Shown here: piece after piece, positions 24,112 through 36,584 of the stretch
Layout: each line of letters begins with the position of its first letter
How positions within the stretch are numbered: position 1 is the first letter of the stretch
Translations under genes and position numbers: made by a program
Assembly: GCA_002110485.1 (NCBI GenBank)
Contig: MOWL01000072.1
Span: 341,270 to 405,269 of the forward strand
DNA: 64,000 nucleotides
Direction of reading: 5' to 3'
Source: Emergomyces orientalis
Lineage: Eukaryota; Ascomycota; Eurotiomycetes; Onygenales; Ajellomycetaceae
Notes under the pieces: model-generated
The model's input: only the letters and a program-made list of their open reading frames with translations
Told to the model about the DNA's origin: nothing
The model's database searches: none

Positions 24112-25742
24112 TCACTGCATGACAGTGACATCCACATCTTCAATACGCCACATATACCACATAAACAGACTCCTAATTATGGCACCAAAATAATCAGCAA
24201 AACCAGTTTAGTCTCATTGGTTCTTACATCCCTCCCCGCCATCCTCCCAAATTTAACAATTTGGGGATTTGGAGGAAGGGAGTGAAGCCAGAACGGGAGA
24301 AAAGAATGTTTGCACATTACTCACCGATAAGGAGAGAATGGTGCTGCAACTTCCACCATCTCCTTCTCAGACATGTACTTGAACTTCCCACCACCTTTAG
24401 CTTTGAGCTTGCTGACGTCGCGGCCGACGAACGCGGCCATTCCTCTCCTAAATAACCAGGGAAAAAGAATCAGAAACAATGAGAAAGGACCAAATAAACA
24501 TCAAGCGAAACAAAAAGGGGGAGAGGAAACCCACTGAACCCCCAAATCCCCCGTCGAAAACACATCCATCCTCTTCAGCCCAAAACACGAAAACATCTCC
24601 ACAGACCACCTCCCCAGCCCGCGCACCGCGATCAGCCTTTCCACAACCTCCTCATCACTCGCCTGCAGCAGCATGTGCGCACTCAGCTCGCCGCTGGCAA
24701 ACTTCTCCGCCAGCCCTTGTATATACTCCGCCTTGCGCTGCGACAATCCCGCTGTGCGCAGCGTCGCGATGTCACATTTTGCAACCTGCGCGGGCGTTGG
24801 GAAGTCGTCATCGCGATCGTAGCGCATTTCCGCCGTCTCTACTTTCTCCTCATCCTCCTTCTCTTTCTCTTTCTCGTCCACGTTCTTAGCTGCTGTGCCA
24901 TTAGTAGTAATATCAATAGGGGCATTGCTCCCGTTAACATCATTGCTACTATTACCACCACAAAACAACCCCATAAACTTCTTCTTAATACTCCTCGCCG
25001 CCGCCCCGGACACCTGCTGGCCAATAATGCCGCTAACCAACGAATTGAACGGATTGATCTCCTCCGCCAACCCCGCGGGCGAGAACAGCGGACATGGATG
25101 CTGCTCGATAACGGGACGCAATTGCGGGGCAATGCTTATGAGATGCGCGACGGCCTCTTCGAGCAAAGTTCCTGTTGTGGTTGTGGGGCGTGGTAGGCCC
25201 GTTTTGGACGGGGAGGCATCTTCTGGGTTCTCTGGGTAGGCGGTTAGATGGCTTCCGCGCGGGGTGAGGAGGGTTGCGGTGGTGAGGTGCGGGTCGATGG
25301 GGCGGTTGAGGGCTGGGCCGGTTTTGTTATTGTTCGGTCGTGTCCGTTTCGGGGTTGATGGAGGTGGTATATCGGGCGTTTTGAAGGTGGGATTACTATT
25401 TGTTGTTGATGATGGGGTTTCGTTTTTTGCGGGTGCTGATGCTGCTGCTGCGGCGGCAACAGCAGCAGCAGCAGCAGCGGCTTTCGGAGCGGATACTTTC
25501 TTCCCCTTCCCACCGGTTTGTTTTGAGATTATCTTTGTAGGTTTCTGAGTCGTAATGCCAGCCTGTCGGGTCCTCGTTGATTTTGATGAAGGCTGGGCTC
25601 GTATGCTATCCTTATCCAGCGCAGCCTGCTGCGTTATAGCGCTTACTTGAGCTGAACGCCTCGGGGCCATGGCAATTGGAGATTGGGTTGTCTTGAAAAG
25701 TAACAGACGCTGTGCGGTTTTGGTCCCAAAAGATAGGCCCAT
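24112..25742 (-). CDS. DNA-3-methyladenine glycosylase (Mag1/AlkA, HhH-GPD family)
   Basis: Three exons (25742-24535, 24447-24325, 24172-24112) give 463 aa with phase closing. The enzyme removes alkylated purines such as 3-methyladenine in base excision repair. The N-terminal 150 residues are disordered, with a poly-Ala tract. The domain begins near HLISIAPQLRPVIEQHPCP. It has NPFNSLVSGIIGQQVSGAAA, the helix-hairpin-helix VRGLGRWSVEMF (about 373-384) and the catalytic segment DVFSTGDLGVQRGM with Asp399 as the expected nucleophile-activating residue. An Asn/Lys/Glu insert of about 50 residues (about 24,830-24,980) splits the domain between two helices and is unusual. Exon 3 encodes only about 20 residues ending in Gln. 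Start choice is open: Met1 adds a basic leader, while Met25 (MAPRRSAQ) is the alternative. Confidence 0.9.
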
Positions 25743-28700
25743 GTATGGTTTTTTTTTTCAAGGTGAATTGATAGCCAATTACTAAGTTTGTTCACTGTTT
25801 TCAAACTACCAGGCCAAGCTGGGTTGATATGTCGATATTGAGCTGGAGATCGCTGATGGGATTGAAAGAGCGCCTGTCCTTCAGTCGGGCAGTCCTTGCT
25901 TTGAGAACATCTCTCTTGTTGAGCTCCTGGATTTTGTTTTTTAAAAATATCTGGTGGTTCGTTGCCCCGGATGGATATCTGTGAGTCAGGCCTCATTCGC
26001 TAGTGAGCTGGTGAATACGGGGTAAAATTCCTTGGATAGAATGGTTGGTGGTGGTTGGTTGGTGCAAATCAATCCGCGCGGCTAGACCAGCCCGCCGCTG
26101 CAAACCAGTTTGACAACTTGTAGTTCACGGGTATGTTCACACCATTCTGATAGACATATTTGCGTAGGAATGTATATCTTCAGAATATTTTTTTTTCAAT
26201 TGCGCCTAGCCTGTATATATCATACCAATTGCTATTAATATACCTGATAGCTTCCTTGAAAGAGACATAAATAATTCAGTAGACAATAATCAACTGCTTT
26301 CTCCCTCTCCCTCTCATACATTCATCATTAAACTAATATCATATCCACTAAATCAAATGTGAGGAGGACTGATATCTATCTTCAGAGAGCCGGGCAATAG
26401 TAATACATACAGGGATCAGTAATCTCAGAGTTGCGCAGACCAGGAAAGAAAAACGAAAAGCCAAAATTGTACTGTATTATGCATATTGAAAAGGGAAAAA
26501 AACCGAGAAAAGAAAGTTAACACAAAAAGAACCCCCCCAGGTTTTGTCCATTATTTGGTTTACAACTGTTGGTCTCATGGACCAACTCTTTTTTAAACTG
26601 CGTAATAATAGGGGAAAACTGCAAAACTACCATTCGAACTATTCGGAGAGCGAATTTAATATCAGTTCACGGTCGCGAAATGCAAGCCTTCAAGACCAGG
26701 GGCCCTTGCCGATTGCAGCCACTGACGCTTCATCAACGCCCAGGGCCCAAGGGGGAAAAAGTTATCCATCCATTCATCCATGTTTTAAAGGTTGTTTTGG
26801 GGCGCGGTACCATCACCATGGATCGTCCACTCTTGTATTATTTCCGAACGGCGAGTAATTATGTTATTTTTACTTTCTCCTATCCTTTTCCAGGTACCAG
26901 CCCCCCAGTTTCCTGCTTAAATATATCGTTCTATTTTATTTTCTTTGCTGACAGGAAAAACAATAATCACCTGCTTACCTAGCACTCTTGTTCTGAAAAA
27001 CAAGACAAACAAGAGTTAAACATAGAAATCAATTGATATGTGGTGATGTGTCATGTTTCAAGTTTCAAAAGAATCTGACAATCGTCATCACTGTTAAATG
27101 CGATCGCCCTGTCTGCATATGTAAGTTTTCGCTAAATGTAACCCTCAGCAAGCGGCCCGTGGGTGGTTTGGAAACTCATAACATGTACGGAGTATAAAAA
27201 ACAAAACGCTCAACAATTATTGTCATTCATAATAATATTATGGGCCAGTGGCCCCAACTTGACAGCTTTTTAGTGCGTGTTTTTTTTTTTTTTTTTTTTT
27301 TTGATTGTGGGGGGATAATCGTATACGAAGGACGGACGGATAGACGCGCGGATATATTAGAGTGAAAATAACTATTATATGCAACAAAATGGAGGTATAG
27401 TTGCATATACCTTTTGAACGCCGCTTTTTCTTTCTTTCATTTTTTTCTTCTTGATATGGAAGGCTTGCAAAAGGAGCGAGAAATAAGATATAGCCCTTTT
27501 ATGAGATGATTGAAGGTTTTGTTCTCTGTGTCTGATAAAGTTAGTTGTGTACAGTACAATGGACAAACGCCAATTCTATTTGTTGACCTGCCCCCTCTGG
27601 AAATGGATATGGCAATATTTGCAATTCTTTGAGCTACTTCTTCTTCTTCTTCTTCATGCATATACAGGTCCAGTTTCCTCATATGTTACATGGGCTTGCA
27701 CTGGAGAAAATTCTCACGTGAAGTGAAAAGAAATAAAGGAATTAATAAACCTCTCTCCCGCCCCGCCTCCGCCCCCCTTTGCACTGTGCAGTGGACACTA
27801 AATTACCTCGACAAGGCAAGTTTTCGATTTGGGTTTCGCTTTTTTTTCTTCTTTTTTCTTCCAAACCTGCAAACAAGACTGCTCTCTCATTGGGCCAATT
27901 GAGTATAATGATGGCAATAAAGAAAAGAAAAGAAGAAGAAAAAAAAAGAAAGAAAGAAAACCGGTAGTTCAGTCAGATTAAACATGCTTAATGCCAGAAG
28001 GGTTTTGGCAGCAAAGCAATACAAACCAACGCAGAGAAGAAAAAAACAAGCTTCTTCGTATTGCAGAAACTATGGATAGTGTGGTCTAACAAGAATACAA
28101 GTTGACAGCTTACCACTAACTATGCATGAACACGAATATAATTCAGTCAGCGTCATGATTTCTATTCTCAGAAACATGGGGTATGTCATGGCACTGGCAG
28201 CACTGGCAGGTGCCCAAGAACAACAAATGTTGGAGCAAACTTGCTGTCAGCCAAGCCAGATTCAGGCCAAACAACCTCTACAAGATTCATCCATGGATGA
28301 TCCCGTCTTTGTCTCAGAAAGGGGAGGGTGGAGTGGGCACATTGATTGAAACAACCAATTGGTAGTTTTATAACCTGTGGTAAAAAAAAAAAATTAGAAA
28401 AAGAGGCAGTAATTCGCCACTACTGTTTTAAATAGTTCATGGAAAGAAGAAAATGAAAAAAAGAAAAAAAATGGAGTTCTGAAGAGATAACACCCGTGCT
28501 CTTCAGACTTGTGATTGGGGATGTACTTTTTCTTGAATAATACCAAAATAAGAATCATACTTTTTAATCCTTTTTTTTTACCATCTTGCACACTTTACTG
28601 ACAGTACTACTATTACTGCTACTCTTATGGCGGTTGTGTACAGGAATTCCATACACATGTTTGAGAAGTATTGAAGAATCAATTCTATGCTTAGACTTCT

Positions 28701-29793
28701 TATGAGTAAATAAAGAACAAACACAAATAATAATACACAGAATATTATCCATGGATCATCGACATCAGACCTTGAATCAATACCAGAGACAGGTAATTTT
28801 GGTAAGCCCAAGTAGGTAACTAGGTATGGATAAAATACTAGACTGAACATGGCGTGTTTCCAAGGTTTCCAACTTTCCCAAATTGTTTGTCTTTTTTTGC
28901 CTTTTTCTGCTGGGGGTTCAAGTCCCCATGATAATTAATTAATAATAATAATATTACTTACTACATTACTCCTCTCTCTCTCAATGTCTCTCTGCTGAAC
29001 CTTTTTCTTTCTGGACTGTAACAATCTTCTTTCTTCCTCCACTCGTTTCACAGAAAGCCCAGTTCTTTCTTGCTGTGTTGCTTCTCCCTCGTTGAAGCTG
29101 CTTCTTTTCTTCCTTCTTTCCTCGTGTCAACTCTCCCTCCTCCCTCCTCCCTCCTCTCCCCCTGCTCCTTCTGCTCGTCGTTCTTTTTGAAGCCTCCTTT
29201 AATTTAACCCAAACATCCCCAAAAAACGCCCACCCAACGTCCAACTTTCTCAACTTCACCCGTCAACTCATCAATTAGTCCGTATACCCCTTTTTTTCTT
29301 CTCCTATCTTCTTGGTCCGAAGATTCGAATCCCCCATCCCAACCAGCAATAATAGTTTAATAGTAAGTACTCGTGCTTGTGCTCGTCCCTGTTTAGCCCT
29401 GTGTCACCCGTTGCCCTGTACTTGGGTGCTGTCGTGTCTGCATCTGCCCTGCCAACCAACAAGAAAAAACAACAACCTGCCACCCGCCGCCGTCCATCAA
29501 AACAGCCCAGCATCAGCAGTTTGTTGTTCGTTTGTGCCACAGTCTTGTTGAAACGCAACACAAACTACTCCTTAAAATAAACACACACCGGTCTCGATAC
29601 CAATTCCTTAATTTCCATCCCGCCGTGTCTTTCTACATTATTCCCTTTCCCTTTTTCCCCCCCCCTTGACGTTCTGGCTATTTGCTGACTGTCCTACCTG
29701 TCATTGTACAGTCACCAAAACCACATCAATCTGACATTCGTCTATTTTCCAGCCGCCGCCAATTTTTTCTTTTAAACAAAAAGGGGATAAAAA
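25743..29793. other. Four kilobases without a supported gene, upstream of ECM33
   Basis: The sequence is AT-rich with several homopolymer runs. I checked the longer frames (26,544-26,982; 28,122-28,349; 28,981-29,259 minus) and found no domains or convincing splice structure. The right part (28,970-29,790) is strongly pyrimidine-rich on the plus strand (CTCCCTCCTCC and TCTTC runs) and probably forms the promoter and long 5' UTR of ECM33. Such large upstream regions are common for fungal cell-wall genes, so this space may be mainly regulatory. Confidence 0.5.
27280..27302 (+). repeat. Poly-T tract
   Basis: An uninterrupted run of about 23 T lies in non-coding sequence; length variation is likely. 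Confidence 0.9.
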
Positions 29794-31150
29794 ATGGCTA
29801 TCATGAAATACATTCTTCCTGCTTTGGCTATTGCTGGCCTGGCAGTCGGTCAGGACTGTGAGTTGTCTATTCTTGATCCCCCAGGTCGAACAATTCGTGT
29901 GCTCTGGAAATCGGAAGAGTATTTTTATTTTATTTTACATCAACTGACTATTGTGTGTATGATTAGCTTGCAAGGGCCCCAAGACCATTAAAAACCAAGG
30001 CGATGCCTCTGCCCTCTCCTGCAAGAAATTCGAGGGTGACATTAATATCGCTCCTGATGTTCCCAGGGGAGAAATTAGAATCGATGGCATCCAGGAAATC
30101 ACTGGCAGTCTGACTGCCAAAGGCACCCAGAACTTGACTGGCTTGTTCGCCACCCAGATTCGATCCATTGGCGACACTTTTATGCTCAGCGGTGCCATTG
30201 AGCTGAGGACCATCCAATTCGACGCCCTCACCGAAGTCGGCGCTCTCAACTTTGAGGCCCTTCCCAACGTGCAGCAGCTCGCTTTCACCAAGGGTATTTC
30301 CAAGGCTAAAAACATTCGCATCTCCAACACTGACCTGGCCAACTTGAAGGGCATCGAGTTGGAAACCGTTGGCGACATGGAAATCAGCAACAACCCCCAC
30401 TTGATGGAAGCTGATGTCGCCCAGATCACCAACATCACTGGCTATGCTAGCTTCTCGGCCAATCATATGGATCTCAAAATCTCGTTCCCCCGTCTTGAAG
30501 GCGCCCTGAACATGACTTTCCGCAACGTCAGCTCGGTCGATGTCCCATCCCTCAAGAGAACTGAAGGTCTCCTTGGATTCTACTCCAACTATTTCGAAGA
30601 ACTCCAAGCTCCCAACCTCACCTCCACCGGAGATCTTGTCTTCGCTGATAATTCAGCCTTGAAAAACATCTCCCTTCCAATCCTCGAGACTGTCAGGGGT
30701 GCTTTCCAGATCGCAAACAACACTGAGCTCGAGGACATTGATGGTGTCCCCAAACTGAAGACCATCTACGGCGCCCTTGATTTCACCGGCAAACTCTCCA
30801 AGTACGTAGACTAGCAACGAGCCCCCCTTTTACTTGGTCTTTTTGTCTTTTTCTTCTGGGAGCCATAGCTAATGTATCTCCTTTGCAGGGTCGAGCTCCC
30901 AAGCCTCGATGAAGTCCGCGGCCAATTCAACTTGCAGACCACCAAGAAGCTTGATTGCGATGCTCTCAAGAAGCAGATTCGCAGTGTCGGATCATGGACC
31001 TGCGAACCGGAGGAAAAGAACCCCCAAACTGGAAGCACCCCAACCTCTGGACAAAAGCCCAAGCCATCCAGCGCTGGTGGCCCACTCTCACCCCCTGCCG
31101 GCATGGTCATGTTGGCTCTAATTGGTGGTCTCATCAGCTTCGCTCTGTAA
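29794..31150 (+). CDS. Ecm33-family GPI-anchored cell-wall protein
   Basis: Three exons (29794-29857, 29967-30801, 30889-31150) give 386 aa with phase closing. Residues 1-20 (MAIMKYILPALAIAGLAVGQ) form a signal peptide. The body has receptor-L-like repeats of the Ecm33/Sps2 family, with recurring units such as IRSIGDTFMLSGAIELRTI, LETVGDMEISNNPHLMEAD and LTSTGDLVFADNSALKNISL, plus several N-glycosylation sequons. The C terminus carries Cys pairs, a Ser/Pro/Gly spacer and a hydrophobic end (MVMLALIGGLISFAL) behind small residues, the layout of a GPI signal. Ecm33 proteins sit in the membrane and wall and support wall integrity and morphogenesis. Length is slightly under the usual 400. Long antisense frames over exon 2 are by-products of its repeated codon pattern. 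Confidence 0.92.
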
Positions 31151-32365
31151 AGATGCTTGCGTGTCACGGATGGCGTTTTTCTCTTCCCTCTTTTTGTGCA
31201 GTTTATTCCTGTGAATTCCTTGAATGGGTATCAATGTTTCACCTTTTTCAACCCTTTTCTTCTCTTTTTCTGTTTCCTCTTTGTAACCCACAGCTTTTTT
31301 ATGGTAATATTTAACTCCTTTTTTTCTCTTTGTGTGCAATCACTTTTCTTTTCTCTTTTCTTCTTTTTCTTTGTTCATAATCTTTATACCAGAGGAGGAA
31401 AGCTAAGAAGAAAAGAAAAGAGAAAGAAGAAACATATTCAAACCTGAAAAATCTAGAAAAATGAAGATGATGAAAGAGAGACATAAGTGAGATGTGAACT
31501 TGAAGTTAAAGAAAAAAGAAAAAATGAGAAGATTTGTGTAGAAAAATTTGAGAATTGTAATAAACATTTCAACAATTAAAAGACAAGAACAAACATATAC
31601 ATACACAAATTCACATATATCAAAGACTTACTACTTTTTTTACTCAGACTTTCTCTCTTGTCACACATTTGAACTGTTCTCACTATTTCCAGTCAAGGTT
31701 GGCAAGGTATTATAGATTTAGTATACTGTAAGGGGCAAGCAATTAGGTATGAAAGAACTATATTATGTCTAATATACAAGAAAAAAAGCTTAAGAAAGAA
31801 AAGAGAAAGAAAAAAAAAAAGTATAAAAAGTGTGTAAAAAAGCACTCTAAGCACAGATTACAAGTGAGAACTAGTCACTAGTGCAGAAACTGACTAGTCT
31901 GAGTTTATATAATTATATAGAGATTTAACTTCTGATATTACTCTTTTTCTTCTCTTTCATGATTCTCTGTAAATAGTTATTAAGAGTCTGAATCTTCTTT
32001 ATTAGAGATATTTTTATTCAGATAAGAGTAGTTCAGCTTACTCATTTAATTAGATAATGTTTCTAGCAGTATCTAATCTTCTCTTTAAAAATTTTCTTAA
32101 TATAGTACTTCTTATGTTCATCAACATCTATAATCAGTGATTAAAATTTATAACAGATTTGAAATGACAGTGAGTCTTCAGCAGCAGAACAAAGTAAATT
32201 CACATGAAAAACATTATGAATTTCAGATAATATATTTAATTAATAGATATAAGAGTCAATTCTCTCTATTATCTTGAACTTTTCATTCTGAATATCCAGC
32301 TTCTTTAAAGACTGAAGTATAGACATATTCTTCAAATTCAGTCAGACAGTGTTATTAACTCTGTA

Positions 32366-33181
32366 TTCTGTAAGACAAAGATATATCTGAGCTGGGTTCC
32401 TGCTCATATAAATATACATGGAAATGAGCTTGCTGATAAAGCAGCAAAGAAAGGAACAGAACTAAATATTGCAAGTTCAAAAATAGTTTCATGGTCTTTT
32501 ATTAAAAGAAAGATAAAAGAGAATTGCTTAGAAAAATGACATAAAATATGAAAAAAATAAAGAAAAAGTCCTCACTATTTTAGATTTGAAACTAAATCTA
32601 AATGAAAATCATACTCTATTAAATGTAAGAAAAAGCTTTTCTTCTCAATCATTCAATTGAAACTAGAACATGACTATTTCAAATCTTATTTGAAAAGAAT
32701 ATCTGATATTGAAAGTGAAAATTGTGAAAATTGTGACTCTCTTGAAGACTCAGAACATATTTTAATGAATTACTCATTAAATCAAGAACTTAGAGCTGAA
32801 CTGAGATATAAATATAAACTGAGAGAAATGAATATAAAACTACTATTTTTAACTGAAATAGACAGTTAATATTTATTTGATTTTCTCAATGAAACTCAAC
32901 TAGCTACCAGAAATCAATTCTATTTCAAAGATGAAAATATAAATGAATGAGAATCTGAAATATTCTTTATAAAAACTGCTAGATATTATATAATATCTCA
33001 CTATTTCTTTTATACTGTGTTAGAGTCTGTCTTTTATTTCCTTTGTATTCATGTCATGAGTTATTTTGTCAATCATTAATTTATTTTCTTTGTAATCACT
33101 TGAAAATTATATGAGAAAAGAGAATATAAATAATTTTTAAAAATATTTATAAAAATAAAATAAAAATAAAAAAAGAAAAAT
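32366..33181 (+). mobile_element. LINE-like retrotransposon 3' fragment, copy A (RNase H end)
   Basis: The translation contains an RNase H signature (LSWVPAHINIHGNELADK), then a Cys/His-type C terminus with ENCENCDSLEDSEHILMNY. It ends in an A-rich tail (AAAATAAAATAAAAATAAA) at about 33,150-33,180. It matches copy B (34,876-35,790) almost base for base apart from transitions. Copy A has TGA where copy B has TGG (LEKW) and TAA where B has CAA. It is non-functional. Confidence 0.8.
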
Positions 33182-33187
33182 CAATTT

Positions 33188-33350
33188 GCTGACTATTCTG
33201 GGCTGAAATTCAAGTATTGCAAGTGCTATTTATTTGAAGAAAAAATATATATTAATTAGTTTTAAAGTTAGAAAAATTCTGAGACTCTTTGAGTCTCAGA
33301 TAGATATTATAGTCTCTGACTGCATATATCTATAATGAAAGAATAATAAT
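33188..33350 (+). repeat. Host repeat R, uninterrupted copy
   Basis: This block begins GACTATTCTGGGCTGAAATT and includes GAGACTCTTTGAGTCTCAG, a palindromic stretch. It follows the LINE tail here and again at 35,786, and occurs inverted at 47,165-47,325. The other two copies are split by the two Gypsy elements, so this copy shows the empty site. Confidence 0.8.
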
Positions 33351-33900
33351 AATAATAACTCTGTATTCTGAGACAGTATTTTGATGATAATTAGTCTGAA
33401 GTTCTTGTTTCTGCTGAGCATTTGTTATTGAAGCCTGGGCCCAGATTGCTGCATCTTTTAGCTTTACTAGAATTAATTCTGCTTGCTTAATTAAGTTCTG
33501 AAAACTCTCAGAGACTGAAGTATTCTCTTTCAGCTGTAGCAGATCTAAATTATACTCATACAGTAAGAAGAATGAGCTCACATCAGTAATTATCAAGTCT
33601 CTATCATTCATGACTAATTTAGCAGATGCTAAAAATTCTGATCAGTCATTCTGTGCAAAATTTGTGAACTTTCTGATATAGATCTTCAGTGACTGATTTA
33701 CTTGTTCTGTGCATTCATCTGTCTCTGAGTGATAGACTGTGAAGAGATGTCTGATAACATCTAACTTCTTATATACATGTGATTAAAAGGCTTCAACAAA
33801 CTGTGTTCTGCAGTCTGAGACTATAGCTGACAGCATATCATGCTTTCTATAGAAGCAGTTGGTAAAGACATCAGCTAGTTTTTTTTTTTTTCTTCCATTA
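33330..33900 (-). mobile_element. Degraded Gypsy integrase remnant
   Basis: On the minus strand the translation shows the end of a retroviral-type integrase: CRTQFVEAF, DVIRHLFTVYHSETDECTEQ, then VMNDRDLIITDVSSFFLLYE and LKDAAIWAQASITNAQQKQE. This order matches the core-domain end and the helical segment after it in Ty3/Gypsy polyproteins. It carries stops and no CG dinucleotides. It belongs to a third, older Gypsy family unrelated to elements 1 and 2. Confidence 0.65.
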
Positions 33901-34229
33901 AGGCATATGCAATCAGTGATTATGATGCCCATCTAGTATTACTAGAATTTATTATGTAAACTATATCTAAATACATGTAACTTCTTGTCACTTGCCATTA
34001 CAGTAATTTCAGCCCAGAATAAGAGACACATTCAAAAATAAAAGATGATACAATTTAATACTAAGACATTTTTTTTTTTTTTTTAAAAATAAACTCAAAG
34101 TTGAAGATAATACAAAGAAAATTAAAAGAATGAACTAATATAGAAAATTTCTCAAAGAATATTTATAATAAATTGATTTAAATTATATTTATTATATATC
34201 TAGTTGTTGTTTTTTTCTTGTTGCAATAT

Positions 34230-34875
34230 CTGTTTCTATGATATAATTTATTAAATATTTGATATCTGTTTCAGTTTGAAATAGAAATCTCATATTTATT
34301 TAATCTATATCATATTTTCTTTTCAAATCATTTCTAATAACAGAGTTTTTTAAGCAATTTATCAATAAATGTTCTGAATCTTTCAAATAATTATATATAT
34401 CACAGTTTTGAGGTCTCTCAATTTCAAATTTCTTAAAATAGAAGCTAAAGTATTCATGATCAAGCTTCAATTGAATTATTGAAGAAAAGATTTTCTTTTT
34501 GCATTTAATAGAGCATGCTTTTCACTTTGATTTTATTTCAAAAATCAAGTATTTGATACTTAGTTTTTGTTTTTGAGTTTCTCAATTTAAATTTAAATTT
34601 TTTAAGCATTTCTCTTTTACTTTTCTTTTTATAAATGTTCAAGATATTTTCTGTTTTTTCATTAACTCATTTTCTGTACTCTTTTTTGCAGCTTCATCAG
34701 CTAGTTCATTTCCTTTTATATTCATATGAGCTGGAACTCAGTGCAAATGAATTTGTATATCTTTTAATTTTCTTATTCTTTTAATCAATTGATATACAGT
34801 TTTAATATGTATTTAATTTTCTTGAATCTTGTTTTTTTGAAATCTTTTCAAAGCTGCTTGACTGTCTGAATAAAT
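34230..34875 (-). mobile_element. LINE-like fragment, inverted (RNase H end)
   Basis: Read on the minus strand it encodes H*VPAHMNIKGNELADEAAK, the same RNase H motif as copies A and B but diverged and with TGA at the conserved Trp. It meets plus-strand copy B head to head at about 34,875. Confidence 0.7.
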
Positions 34876-34905
34876 TCATATCAATAGTCAAGCAGCTTTG
34901 AAAAG
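34844..34905. repeat. 20-bp inverted repeat at LINE head-to-head junction
   Basis: CTTTTCAAAGCTGCTTGACT (34,844-34,863) is the exact reverse complement of 34,886-34,905, with a 22-bp spacer. Both arms encode the same RNase H residues in opposite orientation. Confidence 0.9.
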
Positions 34906-35790
34906 AATTCAAAAGAATGAAATTCATAATAATTAAATGAATATAGAAGTAATTCTAAAGATATGCAAAAGAATTCAATTAAAATCTAAGACAAAGATAT
35001 ATCTGAGCTGGGTTCCTGCTCATATAAATATACATGGAAATGAGCTTGCTGATGAAGCAGCAAAGAAAGGAACAGAACTAAATATTACAAGTTTAAAAAT
35101 AGTTTCATGGTCTTTTATTAAAAGAAAGATAAAAGAGAATTGCTTAGAAAAATGGCATAAAATATGAAAAAAACAAAGAAAAAGTCCTCACTATCTTAGA
35201 TTTGAAACTAAACCTAAATGAAAATCATACTCTATTAAGTGCAAGAAGAAGCTTTTCTTCTCAATCATTCAATTAAAACTAGGTCATGGCTATTTCAAAT
35301 CTTATTTGAAAAGAATATCTGATATTGAAAGTGAAAATTGTGAATATTGTGACTCTCTTGAAGACTCAGAACATATCTTAATGAATTACTCATTAAATCA
35401 AGAACTTAGAGCTGAACTGAGATATAAATATAAGCTGAGAGAAATGAATATGAAACTACTATTTTTAACTGAAATAGACAGTCAATATTTAATTGATTTT
35501 CTCAATGAAACTCAACTAGCTACCAGAAATCAATTCTATTTCAAAGATGAAAATATAAATGAATGAGAATCTGAAATATTCTTTATAAAAACTGCTAGAT
35601 ATTATATAATATCTCACTATTTCTTTTGTGTTAGAGTCTGTCTTTTATTTCCTTTGTATTCATGTCATGAGTTATTTTGTCTATCATTAATTTATTTTCT
35701 TTGTAATCACTTGAAAATTATATGAAAAAAGAGAATATAAATAATCTTTAAAGATATTTATAAATAAATAAAAAAAAAAAAATCAATTTA
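34876..35790 (+). mobile_element. LINE-like retrotransposon 3' fragment, copy B
   Basis: The frame reads SQAALKRIQKNE, then LSWVPAHINIHGNELADEAA, then the tail domain ENCEYCDSLEDSEHILMNY and an A-rich 3' end. It keeps TGG in LEKWHK where copy A has TGA. It is truncated 5' inside RNase H. Confidence 0.8.
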
Positions 35791-35933
35791 CTGACTATTC
35801 TGGGCTGGAATTCAAGTATTGCAAGTGCTATTTGTTTGAAGAAAAAATGTATAGTAATTAGTTTTAAAGTTAGAAAAATTCTGAGACTCTTTGAGTCTCA
35901 GGTAGATATCATAGTCTCTGACTGCATATATAT
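35786..35933 (+). repeat. Host repeat R, left part, interrupted by Gypsy element 1
   Basis: Sequence matching 33,188-33,330 runs up to GCATATATAT and stops at the element 1 LTR. It resumes after the element with ATATCTATAATTGAAGAATA (46,661 on), as in the empty site. Confidence 0.8.
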
Positions 35934-36281
35934 TGTGGTGGGGAATCTCGGCGTGGTATTACTTTTCGCCGAGACCGCCTCATATATTTGTTTGACATGG
36001 CTGCCTCATATTCCCATTATCCTTTGACACACGTGTGGATTCGGCGAAGATTGATTGTACGCAGAGCAGTGAGATTGCTTCTTTTTGATTGTGTGATTTG
36101 ATATGTGATTGATTGCTTGTTCTTCTTCTATATTTGAATCTTCTATGTGTTCTTTTGTATTGCTATTTGGATAGCTCGTTGAATAGAATATTGTATACAC
36201 AGTGAACTTATCAACCTCCTTACGATCCCGCTGCTCCTGCCCACGTGCCGTCAAAAGCGCACAACCCCTTATTCCACTTCA
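35934..36281 (+). repeat. 5' LTR of Gypsy element 1
   Basis: 348 bp; differs from the 3' LTR at 10 positions, all transitions (2.9%). Confidence 0.95.
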
Positions 36282-36282
36282 T

Positions 36283-36299
36283 TGGCGTCCCTGGGAAGG
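36283..36299 (+). other. Putative primer binding site, element 1
   Basis: TGGCGTCCCTGGGAAGG begins one base after the LTR. The leading TGG complements a tRNA CCA end; the tRNA was not identified. Confidence 0.6.
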
Positions 36300-36584
36300 C
36301 AATTCAAAATGGATGGGCAGGTGGTAGCTACAACTGATATGATTTCTCTCAACATTTTGTCTTTTCTGCTTTTATTGAGCATTCTTTTCAATAGTGTTCA
36401 TTTGTGGAAGCCTCTGATTGGCCGATATGACTGATATCAACAGTGGATAATGAAGGATGCGAGTGAATGCCTCACTGATAAGCTCAATTTGAATACCCAT
36501 ATCTCTATTCAACAAATGAAAGAAGAGAGAAATGTTGAGAAAAGTGATAAGAAAAAAGATCTTCAGTGAAAAAATCTAAAGTGA

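Noticed and set aside
28122..28365. Short plus-strand frames with a possible hydrophobic start
   Set aside because: No conserved motif, no splice partners, and located in the long upstream region of ECM33.
29935..30607. Long minus-strand frames (167 and 214 codons) over ECM33
   Set aside because: They are shadows of ECM33 exon 2, whose repeats and codon choice keep the antisense frames open; no domains, no splice logic.
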